From: Scandinavium hiltneri
Lineage (GTDB): Bacteria > Pseudomonadota > Gammaproteobacteria > Enterobacterales > Enterobacteriaceae
Assembly (NCBI RefSeq): GCF_024764835.1
Contig: NZ_JALIGE010000074.1
Span: 62,001-126,000, forward strand
Direction of reading: 5' to 3'
Length of the DNA stretch: 64,000 nt
Shown: positions 17,198 through 25,503 of the stretch, one piece after another
Numbering within the stretch: the stretch's first letter is position 1
Layout of the letters: every line of letters begins with the position of its first letter
Notes under the pieces: model-generated
Databases searched by the model: none
Told to the model about the DNA's origin: nothing
What the model saw: the letters and a program-made list of their open reading frames with translations, nothing else
Position numbers and translations under genes: made by a program

Positions 17198-19525
17198 ATG
17201 ATGAATGATTCGCTCTGCCGCATTATTGCGGGTGAACTTCAGGCCAGAAACGAACAGGTTACTGCTGCCGTTCGTCTGCTTGATGAAGGGAACACCGTGC
17301 CGTTTATCGCACGTTATCGTAAGGAAGTCACCGGCGGTCTGGACGACACCCAGCTGCGTAACCTGGAAACCCGTCTTGGCTATTTGCGTGAGCTGGAAGA
17401 ACGCCGCCAGTCGATCCTCAAGTCCATCAACGATCAGGGCAAACTGAGCGACGAACTGGCGAAAGCCATCAACGGCACGCTGAGCAAAACCGAGCTCGAA
17501 GATTTGTACCTGCCGTATAAGCCTAAGCGCCGTACCCGCGGGCAAATCGCGATTGAAGCAGGCCTCGAGCCGCTGGCCGATTTGCTGTGGAACGAGCCAT
17601 CGCACGTACCGGAAGACGAAGCCGCGAAATACATCAATGCTGATAACGGCGTAGCCGACACGAAAGCGGCCCTCGATGGCGCACGCTATATCCTGATGGA
17701 ACGCTTCGCCGAAGACGCCCAACTGCTGGCGAAAGTGCGTAACTATCTGTGGAAAAACGCCCATCTCGTCGCCGTTGTGGTCAGCGGCAAAGAGGAGGAA
17801 GGCGCGAAATTCCGTGATTACTTCGATCACCACGAGCCGATTGCTACCGCGCCATCTCACCGTGCGCTGGCGATGTTCCGTGGCCGCAACGAAGGCATTT
17901 TGCAACTCTCCCTGAACGCCGATCCGCAGTTCGATGAGCCGCCAAAAGAGAGCCATTGCGAACAAATCATCATCGACCATCTCAATCTGCGTCTGAATAA
18001 CGCCCCGGCAGACAGCTGGCGTAAAGGCGTGGTGAGCTGGACGTGGCGCATCAAAGTGCTGATGCACCTTGAAACCGAACTGATGGGCACCGTGCGCGAA
18101 CGTGCAGAAGACGAAGCGATTAACGTCTTCGCCCGCAACCTGCACGATCTGCTGATGGCCGCTCCGGCGGGTCTGCGTGCGACCATGGGTCTCGATCCGG
18201 GTCTGCGTACCGGCGTGAAAGTGGCAGTGGTTGATGGCACCGGCAAACTGGTCGCCACCGACACCATTTATCCACACACCGGTCAGGCGGCGAAATCGGC
18301 GGTTGCCGTGGCAGCGCTGTGCGAAAAATACAATGTCGAGCTGGTGGCAATTGGCAACGGTACCGCCTCACGCGAAACCGAGCGTTTCTACCTCGACGTG
18401 CAGAAGCAGTTCCCAAAAGTAACGGCTGAAAAAGTGATCGTCAGCGAAGCCGGGGCGTCGGTGTATTCCGCCTCCGAACTCGCAGCGCTCGAATTCCCGG
18501 ATCTCGACGTGTCTATTCGTGGGGCGGTGTCTATCGCCCGTCGCTTGCAGGATCCGCTGGCGGAGCTGGTGAAAATCGACCCGAAATCTATCGGTGTCGG
18601 CCAATACCAGCACGACGTCAGCCAGAGCCAGCTGGCGCGCAAACTGGACGCGGTAGTGGAAGACTGTGTGAACGCCGTCGGCGTTGACCTTAATACCGCC
18701 TCCGTGCCGCTGTTGACCCGTGTCGCGGGCCTGACGCGCATGATGGCGCAGAACATCGTGACCTGGCGTGATGAGAACGGTCAGTTCCAGAACCGTCAAC
18801 AGCTGCTCAAAGTGAGCCGTCTGGGGCCGAAAGCCTTCGAACAGTGCGCGGGCTTCCTGCGTATCAACCACGGCGACAATCCGCTCGATGCCTCAACCGT
18901 TCACCCGGAAGCGTATCCTGTCGTGGAACGCATTCTGGCGGTGACCCAACAGGCGCTGAAAGCGCTGATGGGCAACAGCAGCGAGTTGCGTAACGTGAAA
19001 GCGGTCGATTTTACCGATGAACGTTTTGGTCTGCCGACGGTGACTGACATCATCAAAGAGCTTGAAAAACCGGGCCGTGACCCGCGTCCTGAGTTCAAAA
19101 CTGCGAAGTTTGCCGACGGCGTGGAAACCATGAACGACCTGCTACCAGGCATGGTACTGGAAGGTGCGGTAACCAACGTCACCAACTTCGGCGCGTTCGT
19201 GGATATCGGCGTGCACCAGGATGGCCTGGTTCACATCTCGTCCCTTGCCGATAAATTCGTCGAAGATCCACACACCGTGGTGAAAGCGGGCGATATCGTG
19301 AAGGTCAAAGTGCTGGAAGTGGATATGCAGCGTAAGCGTATCGCGCTGACCATGCGTCTGGACGAGCAGCCTGGCGACACCAACAGCCGTCGTGGCGGTG
19401 GGGGCGGTCGTGAGCAGAATGCGCGCCCGGCAGCCAAAGCGGCAAAACCGCGCGGTCGTGAGGCCACGCCTGCCGGAAATAGCGCCATGATGGATGCGCT
19501 GGCCGCGGCGATGAAGAAAAAATAA
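17198..19525 (+). CDS. tex: Transcription accessory protein Tex (YhgF)
   Basis: A 775-residue cytoplasmic nucleic-acid-binding protein, compared with 773 in E. coli. An N-terminal helical region leads to a YqgF/RNase H-like domain around 325-450 (MGLDPGLRTGVKVAVVDGTG). Helix-hairpin-helix motifs follow at about 500-560 and an S1 RNA-binding domain at about 651-724 (GAVTNVTNFGAFVDIGVHQD). The last 50 residues are Gly/Arg/Ala-rich. Tex is conserved and associated with transcription or RNA handling under stress. It stands alone, 103 bases after greB. Confidence 0.96.
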   Translation: MMNDSLCRIIAGELQARNEQVTAAVRLLDEGNTVPFIARYRKEVTGGLDDTQLRNLETRLGYLRELEERRQSILKSINDQGKLSDELAKAINGTLSKTELEDLYLPYKPKRRTRGQIAIEAGLEPLADLLWNEPSHVPEDEAAKYINADNGVADTKAALDGARYILMERFAEDAQLLAKVRNYLWKNAHLVAVVVSGKEEEGAKFRDYFDHHEPIATAPSHRALAMFRGRNEGILQLSLNADPQFDEPPKESHCEQIIIDHLNLRLNNAPADSWRKGVVSWTWRIKVLMHLETELMGTVRERAEDEAINVFARNLHDLLMAAPAGLRATMGLDPGLRTGVKVAVVDGTGKLVATDTIYPHTGQAAKSAVAVAALCEKYNVELVAIGNGTASRETERFYLDVQKQFPKVTAEKVIVSEAGASVYSASELAALEFPDLDVSIRGAVSIARRLQDPLAELVKIDPKSIGVGQYQHDVSQSQLARKLDAVVEDCVNAVGVDLNTASVPLLTRVAGLTRMMAQNIVTWRDENGQFQNRQQLLKVSRLGPKAFEQCAGFLRINHGDNPLDASTVHPEAYPVVERILAVTQQALKALMGNSSELRNVKAVDFTDERFGLPTVTDIIKELEKPGRDPRPEFKTAKFADGVETMNDLLPGMVLEGAVTNVTNFGAFVDIGVHQDGLVHISSLADKFVEDPHTVVKAGDIVKVKVLEVDMQRKRIALTMRLDEQPGDTNSRRGGGGGREQNARPAAKAAKPRGREATPAGNSAMMDALAAAMKKK

Positions 19526-19534
19526 GACTGTGCC

Positions 19535-19693
19535 CATCAGGCCCGTTTATTTATACCCTAAATAATTCGAGTTGCAGGAAGGCGGCAAGGCTGAGAATCC
19601 CCTGGAGCTTACTCAAGTAAGTGACTGGGGTGAGCAGGCGCTGCCGACGCACATGCAACTTGAAGTATGACGGGTATATAAGCGGGCCTGATG
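19535..19693. repeat. Inverted repeat flanking an inserted ERIC element
   Basis: CATCAGGCCCG at 19535-19545 is the exact reverse complement of CGGGCCTGATG at 19683-19693. Between the arms lies an ERIC/IRU element. Removing the ERIC leaves a compact hairpin with a short AT loop, so the element appears to have entered the loop of an older palindrome downstream of tex. Confidence 0.75.
19552..19680. repeat. ERIC/IRU element, full length
   Basis: About 129 bases with terminal inverted repeats TATACCC and GGGTATA. It carries the conserved central core AAGTAAGTGACTGGGG followed by TGAGC, which matches the well-known ERIC2 primer sequence. This is the most complete of three copies in the window (others at 4355-4470 and 55331-55455). 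Confidence 0.95.
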
Positions 19694-19806
19694 TATCGCG
19701 ACATTATTCAGACACGCCTTTTTACCTTTCGTTAATTCTTCGCATTATTATTTTCACCCTGATAACAACTCTTCTATTTCGCAAACATCCTTTCCTGTAA
19801 TAAATA

Positions 19807-19820
19807 TTGAGCCACATCAA
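19807..19820. promoter_or_regulatory. FNR box upstream of feoA
   Basis: TTGAGCCACATCAA matches the FNR consensus TTGAT-N4-ATCAA with one mismatch. It lies 182 bases before the feoA start. Anaerobic activation of feo by FNR is established in E. coli, which fits import of ferrous iron when oxygen is absent. Confidence 0.8.
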
Positions 19821-19882
19821 ATTTGCGTCAATTATTCGGTAAACGAACATCCGTTCACATTTTATGGATTGAAGACAGAAAC

Positions 19883-19901
19883 CATTCTCATTATCATCGT
19901 C
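19883..19901. promoter_or_regulatory. Probable Fur box upstream of feoA
   Basis: The AT-rich stretch CATTCTCATTATCATCGTC contains several NAT(A/T)AT-type hexamers typical of Fur sites. It lies between the FNR box and feoA. Fur repression of feoABC in iron-replete cells is established for E. coli; the exact edges here are my estimate. Confidence 0.6.
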
Positions 19902-20001
19902 ACTGTTGATATTTTACCCTTTCCTGTTGGCACCATCCTTGGTTTCTTACGCCATTGCGTGCGTATGAAGGGATTTTCAATTAGCGATTCAAGCAGGTCT
20001 T

Positions 20002-20229
20002 ATGCAATTCACTCCTGACAGTACGTGGAAGATAACCGGGTTCTCACGTGAAATTAGCCCGGCTTATCGGCAGAAATTACTTTCGCTTGGCATGCTGCCT
20101 GGCTCTTCTTTTCATGTCGTGCGCGTCGCGCCACTCGGCGATCCGGTTCATATTGAAACCCGTCGCGTCAGCCTGGTATTACGCAAAAAAGACCTGGCGT
20201 TAATTGAAATCGAAGCGCTTACCCGTTAA
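20002..20229 (+). CDS. feoA: Ferrous iron transport protein A
   Basis: A 75-residue SH3-like cytoplasmic protein, the E. coli length, with the typical RQKLLSLGMLPGSSFHVVR and GDPVHIE segments. FeoA is needed for FeoB-dependent Fe(II) uptake, probably through direct contact with FeoB. It is the first gene of feoABC; feoB starts 29 bases later. Confidence 0.96.
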   Translation: MQFTPDSTWKITGFSREISPAYRQKLLSLGMLPGSSFHVVRVAPLGDPVHIETRRVSLVLRKKDLALIEIEALTR

Positions 20230-20258
20230 TTCCTGCCAGACACAGCGAGTCCAGTAAA

Positions 20259-22580
20259 ATGAAGAAATTAACCATTGGCTTAATTGGCAATCCTAATTCC
20301 GGGAAAACGACGTTATTTAATCAGTTGACCGGAGCGCGTCAGCGCGTGGGCAACTGGTCCGGCGTAACGGTTGAGCGCAAAGAAGGCCAGTTCACCACCA
20401 CCGATAATCAGGTGACGCTGGTGGACCTGCCAGGCACCTATTCGCTGACCACTATCTCCTCGCAAACGTCGCTTGATGAGCAGATTGCCTGCCACTATAT
20501 TCTGAGCGGCGATGCCGACCTGCTGATCAACGTGGTCGATGCCTCTAACCTTGAGCGAAACCTGTATCTGACGCTGCAATTACTGGAACTCGGCATTCCG
20601 TGCGTGGTGGCGCTGAACATGCTGGATATCGCGGAGAAACAGCAAATACGCATCGAAGTCGACGCGTTGGCAAAACGCCTCGGCTGCCCGGTTATCCCGC
20701 TGGTCTCTACGCGTGGGCGCGGAATCGAAGCGCTGAAAATGTCCATCGACCGCCATCAGGCCAATGACGATTTAGAACTGGTACATTATGCGCAACCATT
20801 GCTGCGTGAAGCCGATTCACTGGCGCAGGCGATGCCGCCAGAGATGCCGCTCAAACAGCGTCGCTGGTTGGGGCTGCAAATGCTCGAGGGCGATATTTAC
20901 AGCCTTGGATTTGCCGGGGAACGCGCCCAACAGCAGCTCGATTCCACCTTGCAACGCCTGCAAACTGAAATGGATGACCCGGCCCTGCACATCGCCGATG
21001 CGCGTTATCAGTCCATCGCCGCCGTGTGTGATGTGGTGAGTAACACCCTGACCGCCGAACCGAGCCGTTTCACTGCCGCGGTGGACCGAATTATCCTCAA
21101 CCGTTTCCTCGGCTTGCCGGTATTCCTGTTCGTGATGTACCTGATGTTCCTGCTGGCGATTAACATCGGCGGCGCGCTGCAACCGATTTTCGATGCAGGT
21201 TCAGTGGCTATCTTTATTCATGGTATTCAGTGGATTGGTGCCACCCTGCACTTCCCTGAATGGCTGACTATTTTCCTCGCGCAGGGGATTGGCGGCGGGA
21301 TCAACACCGTGCTGCCGCTGGTACCGCAGATTGGCATGATGTACCTGTTCCTGTCGTTCCTCGAAGACTCCGGTTACATGGCCCGCGCGGCGTTTGTGAT
21401 GGACCGCCTGATGCAATCCCTCGGGCTGCCGGGTAAATCATTCGTGCCGCTGATTGTCGGCTTTGGCTGCAACGTGCCGTCGGTAATGGGCGCGCGTACG
21501 CTGGACGCTCCGCGTGAACGCCTGATGACCATCATGATGGCGCCGTTTATGTCCTGTGGCGCGCGGCTGGCGATTTTCGCGGTCTTTGCCGCCGCTTTCT
21601 TCGGTCAGGAAGGCGCGCTGGCGGTGTTCTCGCTGTACGTGCTCGGCATCGTGATGGCTATCCTCACCGGCCTGATGCTCAAACACACCATTATGCGTGG
21701 CGAAGCATCGCCGTTCGTGATGGAGCTGCCGGTGTATCACGTGCCGCATCTGAAAAGTTTGATTATCCAGACCTGGCAGCGCCTGAAAGGCTTCGTTCTC
21801 CGTGCCGGTAAAGTAATTGTGATTGTCAGTATTTTCCTCAGCGCGCTGAATAGCTTCACGCTGAGCGGCCAGGCAGCGGACAACATCAACGATTCGGCGC
21901 TGGCGTCCGTCAGCCGCGTAATCACCCCGCTGTTCAAACCGATTGGTGTGCACGAAGACAACTGGCAGGCCACCGTGGGCCTGTTCACCGGTGCGATGGC
22001 AAAAGAAGTGGTGGTAGGAACGCTCAACACCCTCTACACCGCAGAAAATATCCAGCAGGAAGCGTTCAACCCGGCCGATTTCAATCTGTTGGATGAGTTG
22101 GGCGCCGCCGCGGGGGAAACCTGGCAGAGCCTGAAAGACACCTTCAGCCTGAGCGTACTGGCCAACCCCATCGAAGCCAGCAAAGGCGACGGTGAAATGG
22201 CAACCGGCGCGATGGGCGTAATGAGCAGCAAATTCGGCAGCGCAGCCGCCGCATACAGCTACCTGATTTTCGTCCTGCTCTACATTCCATGCATCTCGGT
22301 GATGGGCGCCATCGCCCGCGAATCAAGCCGCGGCTGGATGGGCTTCTCGGTACTGTGGGGGCTGAACATCGCCTACTCGCTGTCAACGCTGTTCTATCAG
22401 GTTGCCAGCTACAGCCAGCACCCGCGCTACAGCCTGACCTGCATTCTGTCCGTGGTCCTGTTTAACGTGGTGGTGCTGGGCCTGTTACGCCGCGCTCGCA
22501 GCCGGGTCAACGTCAACCTGCTGGCGACCAGGAAAACCGTCGACAGCTGTTGTAACAGCCCGGCGGGCGACTGTCACTAA
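20259..22580 (+). CDS. feoB: Ferrous iron permease FeoB
   Basis: A 773-residue inner-membrane Fe(II) transporter. The N-terminal G domain has G1 GNPNSGKTT (10-18), G3 DLPGTYSL and G4 NMLD. A helical GDI-like region follows to about residue 270, then the polytopic core with two Gate motifs (for example VGFGCNVPSVMGARTL and the MAPFMSCGARL cysteine). The C-terminus carries a cysteine pair (DSCCNSPAGDC). It is flanked by feoA and feoC in one operon. Confidence 0.97.
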   Translation: MKKLTIGLIGNPNSGKTTLFNQLTGARQRVGNWSGVTVERKEGQFTTTDNQVTLVDLPGTYSLTTISSQTSLDEQIACHYILSGDADLLINVVDASNLERNLYLTLQLLELGIPCVVALNMLDIAEKQQIRIEVDALAKRLGCPVIPLVSTRGRGIEALKMSIDRHQANDDLELVHYAQPLLREADSLAQAMPPEMPLKQRRWLGLQMLEGDIYSLGFAGERAQQQLDSTLQRLQTEMDDPALHIADARYQSIAAVCDVVSNTLTAEPSRFTAAVDRIILNRFLGLPVFLFVMYLMFLLAINIGGALQPIFDAGSVAIFIHGIQWIGATLHFPEWLTIFLAQGIGGGINTVLPLVPQIGMMYLFLSFLEDSGYMARAAFVMDRLMQSLGLPGKSFVPLIVGFGCNVPSVMGARTLDAPRERLMTIMMAPFMSCGARLAIFAVFAAAFFGQEGALAVFSLYVLGIVMAILTGLMLKHTIMRGEASPFVMELPVYHVPHLKSLIIQTWQRLKGFVLRAGKVIVIVSIFLSALNSFTLSGQAADNINDSALASVSRVITPLFKPIGVHEDNWQATVGLFTGAMAKEVVVGTLNTLYTAENIQQEAFNPADFNLLDELGAAAGETWQSLKDTFSLSVLANPIEASKGDGEMATGAMGVMSSKFGSAAAAYSYLIFVLLYIPCISVMGAIARESSRGWMGFSVLWGLNIAYSLSTLFYQVASYSQHPRYSLTCILSVVLFNVVVLGLLRRARSRVNVNLLATRKTVDSCCNSPAGDCH

Positions 22581-22590
22581 GGACGAAATC

Positions 22591-22827
22591 ATGGCATCAA
22601 TGATTGAACTGCGTAACATGCTGGCATTGCAGGGCCGAATGGAGGCTCAGCAGCTGAGCCGCGCGCTGCATACGCCACAGCCGATGGTTGACGCGATGCT
22701 GATGCGAATGGAAGCGATGGGTAAAGCGAAGCGCATTGCAGAGGAACCGGCGGATTGTCTGAGTGGAAGCTGTAAGAGCTGCCCGGAAGGGAAAGCCTGT
22801 TTGCGTGAATGGTGGATTTTACAGTAA
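22591..22827 (+). CDS. feoC: Fe-S protein/regulator FeoC
   Basis: A 78-residue winged-helix protein of the length seen in E. coli. Four cysteines in the C-terminal wing (Cys56, 61, 64, 70) form the pattern that binds an oxygen-sensitive Fe-S cluster. FeoC proteins contact FeoB and in Salmonella protect it from proteolysis. It starts 10 bases after feoB. Confidence 0.94.
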   Translation: MASMIELRNMLALQGRMEAQQLSRALHTPQPMVDAMLMRMEAMGKAKRIAEEPADCLSGSCKSCPEGKACLREWWILQ

Positions 22828-22853
22828 CGACTCATTGATGTATCAAACGAAGA

Positions 22854-22876
22854 AGCGGGCCACTGGCCCGCTTTTT
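22854..22876. terminator. Terminator between feoC and the DUF1471 gene
   Basis: AGCGGGCC and GGCCCGCT form a perfect eight-base stem with a three-base loop, followed by TTTT. It ends two bases before the stop of the converging DUF1471 gene and probably serves the feo operon and possibly both. Confidence 0.88.
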
Positions 22877-22878
22877 AC

Positions 22879-23148
22879 TTATTTGTAGATATCAGCATTC
22901 GCGTGAACGGTTTTCTCGTTCTTCTCGCCTGCAATCACCACGAAGTAAGTTGCACCTTTTTCATCGGCTTTTTTCGACAGATCGTGTTTGGCATCCATTG
23001 GCGATGTGGTGCGCGAGGTGGTCACCGTACCAATCTTGGTGAGGTGCATTTTCGCCACGTCCTCTTTCTGAATTTCTTTGGCTGCAAACGCGCCGAAAGA
23101 CAAAGAACCCAGTACCAGTGCCGTAACCATACCCGTAACATATTTCAT
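22879..23148 (-). CDS. DUF1471 (YhcN/BhsA family) periplasmic protein
   Basis: An 89-residue protein with a clear Sec signal peptide (MKYVTGMVTALVLGSLSFGAFA, cut after about 22) and one DUF1471 domain. The hallmark SPMDAKHDLSKKADEKGATYFVV and the ending VHANADIYK are close to E. coli YhcN. Family members (YhcN, BhsA, McbA) respond to envelope, acid, peroxide or metal stress; their molecular job is unclear. In E. coli K-12 the place between feoC and bioH is held by rpnA (yhgA), so this gene is lineage-specific here. A GGAG-type ribosome site precedes the ATG. Confidence 0.88.
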   Translation of the reverse strand: MKYVTGMVTALVLGSLSFGAFAAKEIQKEDVAKMHLTKIGTVTTSRTTSPMDAKHDLSKKADEKGATYFVVIAGEKNEKTVHANADIYK

Positions 23149-23266
23149 AGCCGTACTCTCCTTAGGACCATTTTATGTGAGCGCTGCGCGCGTAAAGGCA
23201 ATGCGCTGACGCAGCGACCTTCTAAGTATTGTCGCTGATATAAATTTCGCCAGTTTGCCTTAAAAA

Positions 23267-24040
23267 TCAGACTATCACCTGCTTAAGCGCTACCAACTGC
23301 TGACAAAACTCCGTCGGATGGGAGATGAACGGGGCATGTGCCGCTTTGTTGAAAATAGATGACTGGCTGTTCGGCCAGCGCGCATCCAGCAGCGGGACCA
23401 CCTTACGCGGCACGAGCCCGTCGAGGTGGCCGTAAAGCCGCAGGAACGGCATCTCAAGCGAAGCAAGCGGCTCGCGTAAATCCGCCGTTTTGAGGATTTC
23501 CAGCCCGCCGTTAAGCACTTCGGTCGTCGGCATGGGCAACGCCAGCACCGTGCTTTTCAGTCGACGCGCATCCTGGCGGGCGCTCTCGGTGCCAAGCGTC
23601 TGCAGAGCGAGGAAACGCTCCACCGTGCGCTGAAAATCTTCGCTCAGCTGCTGCTGGAAACCGGACAACACTTCCGGCTTGATGCCCGGCCAGTCGGCCT
23701 GCGCGGAAAAACACGGTGATGACGCAACGGTCACCAGCGCCTGCACGCGTTCCGGGGTGGTCAACGCCGCCAGGCTGGCCACCAGTCCGCCGAGACTCCA
23801 GCCGAGCCAAACCGCTTTTTCCGGCGCTTTTGCCAGAACCAGTGCGGTCATCTCTTCCAGCGAAAGCGCGCCAAAACCCGTGCTGCGTCCAAAGCCCGGC
23901 AGGTCCACCAAATGAAGCGTGAATTGCGAACTCAGTTCCGGCGTAATGCAATCCCATACTTCCGCGTTCAGCCCCCATCCGTGCAGCAGCACAAGATGAC
24001 AATTTCCTTCGCCTTTGGTTTGCCACCAGATGTCGTTCAT
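23267..24040 (-). CDS. bioH: Pimeloyl-[ACP] methyl ester esterase BioH
   Basis: A 257-residue alpha/beta hydrolase, compared with 256 in E. coli. The nucleophile elbow is GWSLGG with Ser82, the catalytic Asp is in LYGHLDGLV and the His in KAAHAPFI. BioH removes the methyl group from pimeloyl-ACP methyl ester, ending the disguised fatty-acid route to biotin. It is separate from the bio operon, as in E. coli, and diverges from gntX. Confidence 0.95.
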   Translation of the reverse strand: MNDIWWQTKGEGNCHLVLLHGWGLNAEVWDCITPELSSQFTLHLVDLPGFGRSTGFGALSLEEMTALVLAKAPEKAVWLGWSLGGLVASLAALTTPERVQALVTVASSPCFSAQADWPGIKPEVLSGFQQQLSEDFQRTVERFLALQTLGTESARQDARRLKSTVLALPMPTTEVLNGGLEILKTADLREPLASLEMPFLRLYGHLDGLVPRKVVPLLDARWPNSQSSIFNKAAHAPFISHPTEFCQQLVALKQVIV

Positions 24041-24078
24041 CAGTTATTGTTCTCATTCTTCGAATTGGGAGGGGAATG

Positions 24079-24753
24079 ATGCTAACAGCCCACGGCTTGT
24101 GCTGGCTATGCCAAATGCCGCTGACGTTGGTCCACTGGGGCGTTTGCTCGCGCTGCGCCCGCGCCGTGAGTTCTCGTCTGCCCGTCTGTCCACGCTGTGG
24201 TTTGCCTGCCGCTGGCGGGCAGACAGACTGCGGCCGCTGCCTGCAAAAAGCGCCGCCGTGGCAAAGCCTGGTCGCGGTGAATGACTACGGACCGCCGCTT
24301 TCAACGCTGGTGAAAACGTGGAAGTTCAACGCCAGGCCGGAGCTGGCCTGCGCGCTGGCGCGACTGCTGCTTCTACGCCTGCAACAGGGCATCGGGCGGC
24401 AAAAACCGGACCGGCTGCTCGCGGTTCCGCTCTGGCAACGCCGCCATTGGCGACGCGGATACAATCAGGCAGATTTACTCTGTCGCCCGCTTTCCCGCTG
24501 GTTGGGGATTGGCTATCAGCCCGAGGCGATTCATCGCGTCAGGCCAACGGCCACGCAGCATCAGCTTTCGGCGCGATTGCGTAAACAGAACCTGAAAAAC
24601 GCGTTTCGTCTTGAATTCCCGGTACACGGACTCCATATCGCCCTTGTGGACGATGTCGTCACGACCGGCAGCACTGTGGCCGAACTTTCCCGCCTGCTTT
24701 TGCAAAACGGCGCCGCGTCAGTTCAGGTATGGTGCCTGTGTCGCACCTTGTAG
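24079..24753 (+). CDS. gntX: ComF-family protein GntX
   Basis: A 224-residue protein with an N-terminal cysteine-rich zinc-binding region (CWLCQ, CSRC, CPRC, CGRC; residues about 7-55). The C-terminal phosphoribosyltransferase-type domain has the PRPP-binding motif VDDVVTTGSTVAE. It resembles ComF of competent bacteria, and E. coli GntX has been tied to use of DNA as a nutrient. I prefer the second ATG at 24079 over 24076 because it is better spaced from the GGAGGGG ribosome site and matches E. coli. Confidence 0.93.
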   Translation: MLTAHGLCWLCQMPLTLVHWGVCSRCARAVSSRLPVCPRCGLPAAGGQTDCGRCLQKAPPWQSLVAVNDYGPPLSTLVKTWKFNARPELACALARLLLLRLQQGIGRQKPDRLLAVPLWQRRHWRRGYNQADLLCRPLSRWLGIGYQPEAIHRVRPTATQHQLSARLRKQNLKNAFRLEFPVHGLHIALVDDVVTTGSTVAELSRLLLQNGAASVQVWCLCRTL

Positions 24754-24811
24754 ACCCTTTGTGATGGGCGTATTATAACCGACTAAAGTAGTCAACTATT
24801 AGGCCAAAGCT

Positions 24812-25387
24812 ATGATCCGTATTTCCGATACTGCACAAGCGCACTTTGCCAAACTGCTGGCAAATCAGGAAGAAGGGACACAAATTCGCGTATTTGTGAT
24901 TAACCCCGGCACCCCGAATGCTGAATGTGGTGTTTCTTATTGCCCGCCGGATGCGGTGGAAGCCAGTGACACTGCCCTCAAATTTGACCTGCTGACCGCG
25001 TATGTTGATGAGCTGAGCGCGCCATATCTGGACGATGCGGACATCGACTTCGTGACCGACCAGTTAGGTTCCCAGCTGACGCTGAAAGCGCCGAACGCCA
25101 AAATGCGTAAAGTGTCTGACGATGCGCCGCTGATGGAGCGCGTAGAGTACATGATTCAGTCGCAGGTTAACCCGCAGCTCGCCGGTCACGGCGGTCGCGT
25201 GTCGTTGATGGAAATCACCGACGAAGGTTTCGCCATTCTGCAGTTTGGCGGCGGCTGTAACGGTTGTTCGATGGTCGACGTGACGCTGAAAGAAGGGATC
25301 GAGAAGCAGCTGCTGAACGAATTCCCGGAGCTGAAAGGCGTTCGCGATTTGACCGAACACCAGCGCGGTGAACACTCTTACTACTGA
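24812..25387 (+). CDS. nfuA: Fe-S biogenesis protein NfuA
   Basis: A 191-residue protein, the same length as E. coli NfuA. It has an N-terminal degenerate A-type carrier domain (about 1-100) and a C-terminal Nfu domain with the cluster-binding CxxC at Cys149 and Cys152 (GGGCNGCSMVD). NfuA carries 4Fe-4S clusters to clients such as aconitase under oxidative stress or iron limitation and restores the LipA cluster. It follows gntX as in other enterobacteria. Confidence 0.97.
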   Translation: MIRISDTAQAHFAKLLANQEEGTQIRVFVINPGTPNAECGVSYCPPDAVEASDTALKFDLLTAYVDELSAPYLDDADIDFVTDQLGSQLTLKAPNAKMRKVSDDAPLMERVEYMIQSQVNPQLAGHGGRVSLMEITDEGFAILQFGGGCNGCSMVDVTLKEGIEKQLLNEFPELKGVRDLTEHQRGEHSYY

Positions 25388-25394
25388 TTTTACG

Positions 25395-25490
25395 TTCAGG
25401 CCCGTAGCCCTGCAGGCCTGATAAGCAAAGCGCCATCCGGCATTTTCACCCGGCGGCGCCTCGCTTACGCGGGCCTACGAGGATCTCGTG
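25395..25490. repeat. REP/BIME-type palindromic repeats after nfuA
   Basis: The stretch contains a REP-like palindrome CCCGGCGGCGCCTCGCTTAC followed by GCGGGCCTACG, preceded by an inverted partner (GGCCTGATAAGC...GCGCCATCCGGC). This is the usual paired layout of a BIME between converging genes. It lies between the ends of nfuA and malQ. Confidence 0.8.
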
Positions 25491-25503
25491 GCCCGCAAAT
25501 CCA

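Noticed and set aside
17159..18277. Long minus-strand frame of 372 codons opposite tex
   Set aside because: It is the antisense of the conserved tex gene; the Phe/Val/Gln-rich product resembles nothing and is typical of GC-rich shadow frames.
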